64,000 bases of DNA from Antedon mediterranea (taxonomy: Eukaryota > Echinodermata > Crinoidea > Comatulida > Antedonidae). This document shows positions 43,305 through 53,639 of the stretch, piece after piece; position 1 is the stretch's first letter; the number at the start of each line of letters is the position of its first letter. The position numbers were made by a program, and so were the translations under genes. Under the pieces are notes generated by a model. It saw only the letters and a program-made list of their open reading frames with translations, was not told where the DNA came from and did no database searches. Location of the stretch: NCBI RefSeq assembly GCF_964355755.1, contig NC_092671.1:26906070-26970069 (forward strand), read 5' to 3'.

Positions 43305-44674
43305 AACTGAACTGAAGTTTGTTTATAATATTTGTAATACAATTTCAAGTTTGTATTACCAACATTAAAAAACGTTCACATTTGAAGTATTTAAAACAAT
43401 AAAAATGATGTTTAAAAATTGAGCGAACTCGACCACACATGCTTTTTTAGTGGGGAGACGAAAACATAAAATAAAATGCATGATTCCAATAAAGCATGAC
43501 TACGCTCGAGTTCGTTCAAGCGGTAAAAAACTCGAGGAACCCAATTCGTACCACTCCTCCGAGCGCGGTAAAGTAAACTTGTGCTGTGCGGGGTTTTTTT
43601 TCGGGGATTAGCAGCTGCTAGGGCCTAGGCCTGGGTATTTTGATTTTTATCAAACTGACTTTGCCTACATACACGGGATTGTCTACTTACTTGAAGAAGA
43701 TAATTGTAATGCAATTCTAACTTGGCCTAATCCCTCTCTAGGCCCAGGCTAGCTACTACTAGCTAGCCTGGGCCTACTACTAGCTATATTAGGCTAGGCT
43801 AGGCTACTTTTAGGGCGCCCTTTAGCTAGGCTACGCCTTTTTCGAGTCTGCCCCGCAGGCCTAGCCTATTAGTAATTACTAGTAGTAGAGGCAATGCCGC
43901 CAAGCTGATGACATGATTCTAGTCGTCGTCGATGGGGGTGGGGTGTGCACTCTCCTAGGGATCTAGTAGGCATAGTAGCCGTAGGCCTTGCTATTAGGGT
44001 CAGTTATTTTAATTCAAATTGCTCAAAGTCAAAAATTCGTGAAGATTTACTATTTAGCATACTACTATACAATAAATTTCATGCACAATTTTCAATTTTA
44101 TAAATTGTGCATAATAGCCTACACATGCATGCTGGAGGCGATTTTATTTTCCATACGGCAGTTCCTCCATCAGTTCGTTTCGGACATAAGCCACTTGAGT
44201 TAACTTTGCCTCTATATATTCTGTAATAGACCTATCGTTTAGGCCAGAATATGTATTAACATTTTGCAAAGTTATCAAAGATTTTACTTGCACAAATGTT
44301 TTCATCTGTAATTTCAAAAATACTATTTACGATTGATTTGTAAAGCTCTGTTGTATAAATTTTACGTGACCAACCCATCGCAAGTCTATTTAATGCGCGT
44401 TCAAAAATCATGTCGTCTATAACTGTTCTATTCCGCGTTCAATTGGGCTGCTGGCTTCTTGAATAGTTTAGGCCTTGGCCTAACCTCTCTTTAAAAGTAG
44501 GTGTCTAATAAAACAAATATTCAATGTTTAGAATCATTTCTTTCATTTAAATAGGAAATGTAATATTTTCACCCTATGAAATTATTTCGCCCATTGCACT
44601 CATAAACAATAATTTGTATATTAAATTTTAAAATAAATAAAAATCCAGAAAAAAAGTTGCTTTTAACATTACAG
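43305..44674. promoter_or_regulatory. divergent MALSU1/PRIM2 upstream region
   Basis: Separates the MALSU1 start (minus) from the first PRIM2 exon that I can recognise (plus). It is locally CG-richer than its surroundings (43500-43640) and must contain the first PRIM2 exon(s) with the start codon, which I could not pinpoint. Many TAGGCCTA/CTAGGC repeats at 43615-43880. A shared promoter is plausible but not shown. Confidence 0.4.
43740..43775. repeat. perfect inverted repeat, 15-16-bp arms
   Basis: GGCCCAGGCTAGCTA, a 4-base loop, then TAGCTAGCCTGGGCC, within a stretch of CTAGGC-type repeats. Confidence 0.9.
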
Positions 44675-47600
44675 ACATCCAGATGACATTTTATATCAAG
44701 CCACCATCTGGAACAACACATCTGGAAAATCTTGAGACATGCGTCCTCAAGAGAATGAGGTTCCTGCTTCATGTGGATGATTGTGATTCAGAAGAAAATG
44801 ATTATCACAATAGTAGTAGTAACAAATTGACTCAGTGTAAAGACGATGGACATGGGGATGATGCTAGTATCAGTGTTTTGTTAGGAAGTGCAAGTCTTCG
44901 GTCATTTCAAGAATTGTTAAGAAAAGAAGAGAATGTATCTTACTCAGATTGTTTAATAGAAGGCTCACGAAAAGACAGGATTTCGCATTTCACTCTTCGG
45001 TAAAATTTGCACAGATTTTGATAACAATTGAGTTAACTAGTATTATATAACACCTAAATAAATTCCTGTCATTTGATTGGACGATTGTGGGTCACATGGC
45101 GTGCAATAGTACGCACTATTAAACGATCGTTTAATAGTACTTTTTGAAACATTTTTGTGTACGAAAAAAAAAACGTCTCGCGGATGAAAAAAAATCTAGT
45201 ACACAAATTATCCTATGATATGGCTATGTACTGTGAAATACAACAGCGCCACCTGTCGTCTGGTCTCAGTTTCATTTGTAAACACCACCGCGAGATATGC
45301 AACAGCAGCAGATATTTGTGTACGATTTGGACATTATGTACTAATTTCATTCAAAAAGGCATTTAAATTAGCTTTAGATCGTTTTTAGGATTTTGATTAA
45401 TTAATGGGGACATCCCTACAAGACGTGGAATTGTTGGAAAAACCATAATTAGCTTAGATAAGTTCCAATTGTCTGTCGAAGTTTTGCCTTTCAGCCAAGC
45501 TAGTACTAGGCTACTATACTAGGTCTAGCCTAGGCCATGCTAGTATTAGGCTAGGCCTAGCCTAGGCGTTTTAGCCTTGCTAGGCCTAGGATTGTTTGGT
45601 CGTTTGTTGACATAATTAACACAAAAGTAGGTGTGTTTACGAAATCCATATAAATATAACATTATTAAAAACCAAATGTTACTGTTTTTAATCAAATGTG
45701 TGTGAATGAAATGTAGTAAGCTTTGGCTAGGGCTACCTTTTATTTGATTCAAATAACTAGAATTTATTTAGATGTTATATAAAACAAATAATGAATGTTT
45801 TGTATTCGTATAATGGCACTTGGTGAATGATGAAAGGTTATATCAACTCGGCTTTGCCTCGTTGATATAACCTTTCATCATTCACCTCGTGCCATTATTT
45901 GTACCATTACACTCATAAACATTCATTATTTGTATAATATTAAAGCCATTCAGTAATGTGTCTGTGTTTTGGAACATAGACACAAAAAAGCATTTATTTA
46001 TATTGGATTGATAATCTAATTTTAATTTCTTTTTTTAGCTTGGCATGCTCTATGGATCAAGAATTACAGCAATTTTTCATGACTGCTGAAAAAAAGTTAT
46101 TCCATTTCCGGTTTTCCTCGATGAATGCTGAAGAATTGGCCTCCTTCTTAAGATCAACACAAAAGTTCCTATCACGTCTTCTACGACGTTCACATGAAGT
46201 AGTTTCCGAAGGAAAGTTTTCATTCCTTCTGCAAAGTTTACATGATATTTTACTAAAAATCTATAATGTTGGGGATAGTTGGGAGGATGTGACACAGAAA
46301 TATGTTGAGGGTAATACAGAAAAGACTGTGCAAGTTCCATTTCAATGCGCACTGGATCTGATTGCGCAACGTAATGTGGAGCTTCATGCAGGCATTGCAT
46401 CGATTCCAATCGCAAAACTTGACACCATTATGACAGGACTATTTGAAAAGGTTCTGTGGCATGGGATGTTACACTCGCAGAGGGCATTGGACAGAGTTCT
46501 TGTTGATGAAAGAATGGAAGATCTGTTTAACAAAGCTTGTGAAATGTTCTCTTCAGTGAGGACAAATTATTCGTACATCTTCAGAAGGAGAAATACTCTT
46601 CGAATGAACCTCAGAGATGTTGATAAAAATGTGGAGATTTTTCCCCTTTGTATGAGCCACCTGCATTATACTTTAAGGAGAAAACACAGGTTAAGACATT
46701 TCTCAAGAGTAAGTTACTGTACACCTGTTATGTTGAATAGACTAAAAACAAAATTTAAGTAATGGAGGCTACGGTTGCGGAAATCTGTGAATTTATAAAA
46801 TAGTGGCAATTACAGGGGAACAAGGTTTTAGTACAATTCCTGTCCAAATGTTCAAATCTTTGATGTTCAACAGGGTGTTGTACTACGACCACACCCCAAG
46901 CTGATAGTGGCACCTTTCCTATTCCAAAACCATAGGTCACTTTTTATGTTAGATACTATTTCATCTGTTATTTTATCTGTTATAGTAATTTGATAATGGT
47001 TTTAATTACTTATTATTAATTGTACCTTTCTTCAACCTCATTAATATTATTATATGGAACATAATAAGCATTAAAGAACCATTCTGCTTTTCTTTCTTTA
47101 AGATCCAGTACACACTGTTTTTAAAAGATGCAGGTGTGTCTGTAAATGATGCAATTCGGTTCTGGAAAGCGGAGTACTGCCGACCTGATCACGGTAAAGA
47201 TGGGGAACGGCGGCGTAGTTCACATTCATGGAGTAAAGACGCAAAACGGTATACATACAGCATCAGGCACTTGTATGGACTTGAGGGATCTCGTATTAAC
47301 TATCGTTCTCATACATGTACATCAATTCAGGTACATATATTTCCATTTTGTGTTATTTATACTACAGTACTTTAACTCCTGATTTAGTGTTTATCATCTA
47401 TCTTTCTATTTAGTTATCATATATTTGATAAAAATTGTATTATTTATTTTCATTTTATATCTTATTCAATTTTATGATGCTATTAGGCCTATTAATTTAA
47501 TTTTTGGTTACAAACAGAAAATGTCCCTAGGTCACGGCGAAGAAGGTGGATGTCCATATAAACATTTTGACAAGTGGTCACTAGCTACAGCCTTAACATG

Positions 47601-48615
47601 TGACCAGTTACAACCTAAAGCTGCAGCAGACATTCTTCTTTCAGCTAAGAATCATTGTTATTCAGATGCTTGCTTAAAACATCGTGTTGCAAAACTTGCC
47701 AAATTTGTTACAGATGAAGCTTTTCCATGTTGCAACTTAGAATCTGAATCTTGGACCAAACTTGATAGTTCCTCAGTGTCAGCAGGTGATAATTGCTTAG
47801 GAAAAGAACAAACAACTTCTGCTAAATTTCAAGAAGATTTGCAGATAAAAAGAGAGGTTCTAAAACAATATACTCTCTTTCCAACAAAGCGCCCTCTTTT
47901 TTCAAACAAGGTTAAATATGAAAAAAATGAAACAAAGAAAGGAGCACCAGCGATCTCACTACAAGAACAAACAAGTTCTGCTGAAAACAAATTTCAAGAA
48001 GATTTGCAGATAAGGGAGGTTCTTGAACAACATCCTCACTTGTCAACAAAACGCCCTCTTTTTTCAAAAAAAGTTAAATATGAAAGAGATAGTGAATTAA
48101 AGAAAGGATTAACAGAAATCTCTCTACAAGAACAAACGAGTCATGTTGAAGATATGCAGATAAAAAGAGAAGTTCCTGAGGAAGAATCAACTAAGAATCC
48201 TCTCTTTTTAAGGAAAGTGAAAATTATTGAAAGAGATAGTAAGTTAGAGAAAGGAGAACCAACAATCTCACTGCAAGACCAAACCTTTTCTGTTCAAAAT
48301 GAAATTCAAGATGGTTTTAAGATTAAAAGAGAAGTTTTTGAAGAACACTCTTCTTTATCTACAAAACTTCCTCTCTTTTCGAAAATGAGTTCAATGAAAG
48401 AAAAATGCAATAAAATTAAGAATGATGTTTCCTTTGGTGAAACTGATGTGCTAACACCTATAGCAAAAGAAAAATTACTATATAAAAAAGACAATGACTT
48501 AAAAGATGTATTTGTGCAATTTTATAAGCCTGTAGCCAAACCTATTGATTACCATACAAGTTACCAGAATTTGTTGAATGGACTTCGGGAAAAGAATGAA
48601 AAATTAAATCAATAA
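44675..48615 (+). CDS. PRIM2: DNA primase large subunit with repeat tail; 5' exon missing
   Basis: Exons 44675-44999, 46039-46708, 47103-47330 and 47518-48615 join in frame; the acceptor at 44675 (phase 1) shows an earlier exon exists. Blocks match PRIM2 in order: FYIKPPSG, RKDRISHFTLRLACSMDQEL, KKLFHFRFSSM, VPFQCALDLIAQRNVEL, FPLCMSHLHYTLRRKHRLRH, YSIRHLYGLEGSRINY and GGCPYKHFDKWSL. The four Fe-S cluster cysteines are present (PLCMSH, HTCTS, GGCPY, SDACLK), the last two exactly 40 residues apart as in human PRIM2. With PRIM1 it forms primase, which makes RNA primers for DNA polymerase alpha in the nucleus. After the Fe-S domain the protein continues for about 280 residues in a Lys/Glu-rich tail of four diverged tandem repeats (~50-55 residues), where human PRIM2 has a short tail. 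Two unusual palindromes lie in intron 44999-46039. Confidence 0.93.
45115..45138. repeat. 24-bp perfect palindrome
   Basis: ACTATTAAACGATCGTTTAATAGT is its own complement, centred on CGATCG; it lies in a PRIM2 intron. Confidence 0.9.
45810..45898. repeat. fold-back element with 25-bp perfect arms
   Basis: Arm GTGAATGATGAAAGG plus TTATATCAAC (45823-45847) is repeated exactly inverted at 45861-45885 around a 13-base centre TCGGCTTTGCCTC. Outer pairs ATAATGGCAC/GTGCCATTAT extend it. It lies in a PRIM2 intron. Confidence 0.9.
47806..48430 (+). repeat. four protein-level tandem repeats in the PRIM2 tail
   Basis: Each unit reads roughly (E/D)QT-x-S...FQEDLQIKREV...STKRPLFSKKVKYE-R(D)S-KKG-x-ISLQ. 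Starts lie near 47806, 47967, 48129 and 48276. Units 1, 3 and 4 contain IKREV; unit 2 has IREV. All contain PLF followed by a Lys-rich segment. Confidence 0.85.
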
Positions 48616-49300
48616 TATCTTCATGATCTACATTATGATCTAATACCCATTTTAATGACATTTTGATAATGTACTTAATTCTACATTCTAAGTAAAAGTA
48701 TTATGTAAATGTTATGATCAATTTTAACTGTAAAATAGATATACTATTAATTAATTAGTGTGTTGATTTGAATTTTAAATTAATTACAGTTTTGAAATGT
48801 CAAATCAGAATATAAAGTATTGTAAGTAATTTCATATTTTAAATTTTAAAAAGCTTTTCCTTTAATAAAATGTATAAATAATGCGATTACTCTTGATGCA
48901 CTGAAAATCCTGAGATTGTATTTTAAAATCTAACCAAAATGAATTCATATATTTTAATATTACTTTAAATATTGTATTTACTTAGTCAATTTAAATACTA
49001 ATACATTGTGTTTACATGATAACATCTTTCTGATGACTTGTTGCAACATAAATGTGAGAAATATTACCTTTACCAATTTACCAAAGAGAACAGAACAGAA
49101 ATATAATACAGTATTTCTTATTTGCCTACGAATCGAATGCACAAATGTAAAAATCACAATTCAATAAAATATATATTTTCGTTTCGTAGTATTTATTCAA
49201 CCAAAAAATAGTACTTATTTTATTTAACATAAATATTTTAAACTTTTTAACATAACAGTTTCCCCTTTTTTTGGTTAGGATCTGGTTTAGAATATCATCA
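48616..49300. other. intergenic DNA downstream of PRIM2
   Basis: AT-rich, with AATAAA at about 48863 that could serve as a PRIM2 poly(A) signal. No other feature. Confidence 0.4.
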
Positions 49301-49308
49301 GTGTAAAT

Positions 49309-52300
49309 ACTGAACATTCACCAGAGAGAGAGAGTAGAAATAGCTCCGGCAAAACTACAAACAAAGCCTTTTTTCCAAACTCTCGCAACTTCAGAATATC
49401 GTCCGATGACAGATAATATTCCAATAAACAACATTAAAATGCCTAGAACTTCTTTTTAAAATAAGTTGTCACATGCGGCATACGTTATTATGGGTTCGCA
49501 GACCGTAATTCTTCCAACAAGGCAACAAAGACCACCAAAATCCGAATACCTGTGAAAGATTCATATGGACTAAAAATGTTCACAATATTAATATTTACAC
49601 ACTTAACTACATCATTTTAATTGATTGGTAACGTAGGCCTATCACGTTGACAGCAATGAAACGGAACAAGTGTGAATGTAGTTTTAGAATCGTACAATGT
49701 TATACTTTATTAGGCTAATAGTATTTTTTAAATCTAACCAAGATATACAATAATACTTTTGCTAGAGTATATATATATATCATATCATTACACGTGTACC
49801 AAAAACAATCCGGCAGGTCACAAGTTTTTGAGATACGTAGAGCTCTCTCTGTGTTGGAAAAAATAAAACAAAGTAGGCCTACTGCTGACGTTGTTTCTTA
49901 TAAATAATGTCAATAGGACTTAAGCTCGTCTAAGGATACCAATTCTTCGAAAGTTCTATCTCTGTAAACTTGTAAATTATTCGATCTTATTTTCCTATAG
50001 AATAATAAGTAAGATTTTTAAAAAGCGAGGGCACAGTTAAAAGGAATCGAATTGGCTAGATGAGTGGCAGTAGTGTTAACACTACCGAGTGCTAGGCTTT
50101 TTCTAGTCCGCGTCCATATCGTGACATGTTTCAGCAATAAAAGACTACTTACAAAATTGAAAGTGATAAGCAATGAAGATGCATCCGATTCTATGGTAGT
50201 TACAACGTTGTTATCTAAATTCTTGTTTAAAAAATGACACAGATACTGGGGTTCTTATTCAAAACATATTAACATTATCAAGATAGTATACTAGTTTGGC
50301 ATTATTTCTCCTCTCAGACTTGATTAATAATAATGTTACCATAATAGATTGTCTAACGGTAATCAATAATAGAAACTATAGCCTAACTTACAATGTTTTC
50401 AGTGCTGTCAAACCATTAAGTGGTTTTGAAATATGTTTCATTCATAGAAATTAAGAAATGAATGTACATTAATGATTTTAATATTAATTGTGATTAATGT
50501 ATAACAAATAGCAAATAAAATGTTATTATAAATATTTTCAAGGATGTCAATCCACTAAATACACCGAATGATAAAGTACTTATTTGGCAAGCTTTCAGAA
50601 GTCTACTTGTTATTTATTGATACTGTATTATGAATTTGTTGGAATAACAGTCAATAACGGAAAATACTTGCAGTGTTAAAAAACTTGTCTGAAAAGCGGT
50701 AAATGAATGTTTCGACAGAAAATACTTACAATGTGTTCAATGCTGTCAAACCAGCAAATACATTGGCTGGCAATGTACGTATTTGGTTATCACTCAAATC
50801 CCTTCAAAGTAAAAGCGATTTAATAATATTATGTGGTTTTAAATCACTTTTTGGAGACGATATAGTCCGTTACGGATTGGTAGCGAGATTTTTTTTAAAG
50901 CGGTAATGAATGTTTAACAGAAAATACTTAGTGTTTGCAATTCTGTCAAACCAGCAAATACATTAGCTGGCAAAGTACTTATCACTTAAATCCCTTCAAA
51001 GTAAAAGTGATGTAGTAATATTATGTGGTTTTAAAATAATTTTTATTCATGGAAATAATAAAACAATATAGTCAATTAAAGATTTAGTATTATGAGATTG
51101 TCTAAATAAACGGGAAATGTTGATCACTCTCAAATTAAAACCGATGTTCAGTAAGAGGCTTTAAAAGACTATCCTTGTCTTTTAAAATTTAATAAATATA
51201 GTAAAAGGTACATTTATTCTTATGATATCGTATAAAAAACGTCAAATCGAATATTTATTACAATTCTTGAAATGATGTCCTACAAACACATTGGCTGGCA
51301 GTATACTTATTTGGTTAGATTTCAGAACCCTTCAATGAAAAAAAATGGCTTTTAACTTGCTTTTTCCTATGTCGACTAATTTAAGATGACACATTTACGT
51401 ACAATAATAATGTGGTTTGACATATAAGGAGAAACAGTTTCATCGTAATTCGAACAGAAAATGTATTTAAAAACGATAATCACTCTGTTCTTGTGGATTC
51501 TTAATAATAGTCATAGACATAGGTTATATAGAACACAATATTATAAACAAGATGTCAATTCCATAAGAAAATTCCTAAAACTATACCTACAAGCGTTGTA
51601 TTGGACAATTAACGCTGTACTCGGCCAATTCTTGCAAGTTTTAACTTGGGATAGTTGACCAATTTGAGATATTGTGTTATTGATTACGAACACTCATAAA
51701 TCGTACCGGTGTTTCGTAATGGTGGACATTTTATTTAAAACATACCGTAATTTTTCTGACCTAATAATGATAGCCGTAGACGGCTATTTAATAATTTCAC
51801 AGGAAATTGTTAACAACATTAGGCCTATACCTACAAGCGTTGTATTTGACACTGCTCGTTGTACTCGTCCAATTTGCAGAATAGACCGCTTAATATATCT
51901 TTGGTTAGACGTACGATTACCGGAAGCATTATGCCTACACGTGACTGTACCATCGTCACAATCACAACCGTCTGGGCAATTTGTAAAAACAATAATATAA
52001 TAGATATCAACTCAAACAATAAATTGTACAGAAGGTTAATTTTAATGAAAAAAATTACACAACAATTTCACGGTATTGGTGGAATATTGTTGTTATAATA
52101 GTTTTATTCATGTCTATGAGGCAATAGGGAAAGAAGAAGAAGGAAAATAGAAAGAGAGAAACAATTGAAAGAGAGCTTAATAATAATCCCTAAAAGAGAA
52201 ATCTTGAGTCGGGTAAACCTGACAGAGAAAAAATTAATAAAAAATACGACGTTATTTTGTGCAGCAATAATTTATTTCCTCCAAAATACACAGAATGACA

Positions 52301-52895
52301 AAATATATAAAAATGAGGTAAAGGAGGAGGGCAGACAACTGAGAAACAAGTTCCTATTACTCAAAAGGTTTTAACTGTTATTTGATGACATAAGTTATAA
52401 GTTTTCACTTCAATTTTTACCTAGTGTAGTTGCTGAAAGAAATGTATAGATTGCTAATTTAAATAGATTTAACGTATTGTAACGAAATGTATTGTAACTC
52501 AATATTATAACAGATTAAGACAGAAGAAAAATATTATATTTTAATACAAAAGTTAATGACAAAAAAAGATCGACGTTTCGGTACCATCAAACCATTATTA
52601 TATTAAAACCAAATAATAATCTTACATGCACTAATCACCCAAGTTGGCGACAGACCCAAAAAAGTTTGACATGACATGCTCTGGGGGCTAAATTAGTAAT
52701 TAGCTCCTCCTACTAAAGTAAATACACATTTTGCTTTAATTGAAATATTGTGCTCCAGAATAATTACATGCATACATAGACATTAATTTAAATCATAACT
52801 GAAGTATTGTTGTTGCAGCAGTAAGCAAACACGGTGCAGTCAAGATCAGTACGATTAATATTTTCAAGATGATAGTAATCCTCGCGTTACGCAGT
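49309..52895 (-). pseudogene. decayed tandem copy of the LRR-GPCR gene
   Basis: Recognisable blocks follow the order of the intact gene at 56642-61468: a signal-peptide-like block at about 52880-52810 (ITIILKILIVLILTAPCLL) whose ATG position reads GCG, an LRRNT-like block at 51985-51830 (CPDGCDCDDGTVTCRHNASG), scattered LRR blocks at about 51330-51270, 51000-50930, 50810-50740, 50600-50540, 50230-50150 and 50000-49910, and a 7TM remnant at 49560-49309. In the remnant an internal deletion joins the TM1 region (LSVIG) directly to RYSEVARVWKKGFVCSFAGA near 49402, and the rest stops after TM3. A short remnant also reads ALLEELRSANP instead of the conserved receptor hinge. No intact product is possible. 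Confidence 0.82.
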
Positions 52896-52899
52896 TCTA

Positions 52900-53200
52900 C
52901 TCTCGTTGAAAGACACGTTTCGTCTGTTTGTAAAGTTCACTTAATGACGACGAGGAAGAGAAATGTATTCACCTGGTTGTCCTTATTATTATATTATATT
53001 ATAAATAATTTACCATTTCGTTTTAGCATTGATTATAGTGTGTTAATAATGTAGATAATTTACGTCGTCGTGCATTATTGTTTTACTGTAAGTGTTATCA
53101 AAGATGTTCAAAACACTAAAAATAATAGTCTTTGTTATAAAGGGGAACTTTCGATTCGGGATGATAAACAATTAGAAAACGTTCATCGTGATGCCCTTTT
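52900..53200. other. intergenic DNA
   Basis: Nothing recognised beyond short chance frames. Confidence 0.3.
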
Positions 53201-53204
53201 CAAC

Positions 53205-53280
53205 AAGGCCATATACACGGCTGCAGTCGCGTGCTCAAGTATAGTGTTTACCGACTAACCGACCGTTGCACGCGACTAAT
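53205..53280 (-). repeat. GGTC-satellite repeat, end fragment
   Basis: AACAAGGCCATATACACGGC, GCAGTCGCGTGCTCAAG and TAGTGTTTACCGACTAACC match the start of the copy at 3421, followed by TTGCACGCGACTAATA. Confidence 0.65.
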
Positions 53281-53434
53281 ACAAAATGACATGTACCTTG
53301 GGAATGTGTTGTGAATAGAAACTGGATGATCTGAATATATTTATGTCAGGTTTGAACAATGTGACTTCTCCGATATACGGAAAAACAAAATGAAAATATT
53401 ATGGGATGAGAAGGAAATAACAATGTTCAAATTA

Positions 53435-53632
53435 ACATAACTGATGTTGAGAAAAACCTTTAAAAAGGTCAAGTCCAAGAAAGCTACAGGGCCAGAGTTA
53501 ATCTCGGGGAAAGTTCTAAAGACTTGTTATTTTCAATTGAAATATATTTTCCATTGCCTATTCCAGTGGTCGGTTGATGTATGCCGTGTTTTGAAACTTG
53601 CCATTATTACACCGATTCCAAATAAATTATAA
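53435..53632 (+). pseudogene. non-LTR reverse transcriptase N-terminal fragment
   Basis: TFKKVKSKKATGPELISGKV, LKTC, and RVLKLAIITPIPNK match the first conserved RT block of Jockey/CR1-type LINEs. It ends at TAA after about 62 codons, and no further RT follows. Confidence 0.65.
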
Positions 53633-53639
53633 CTGTACT

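Noticed and set aside
44106-44203. Candidate first exon of PRIM2
   Set aside because: An ATG-led frame exists but lacks a GT donor in the needed phase and any PRIM2-like residues.
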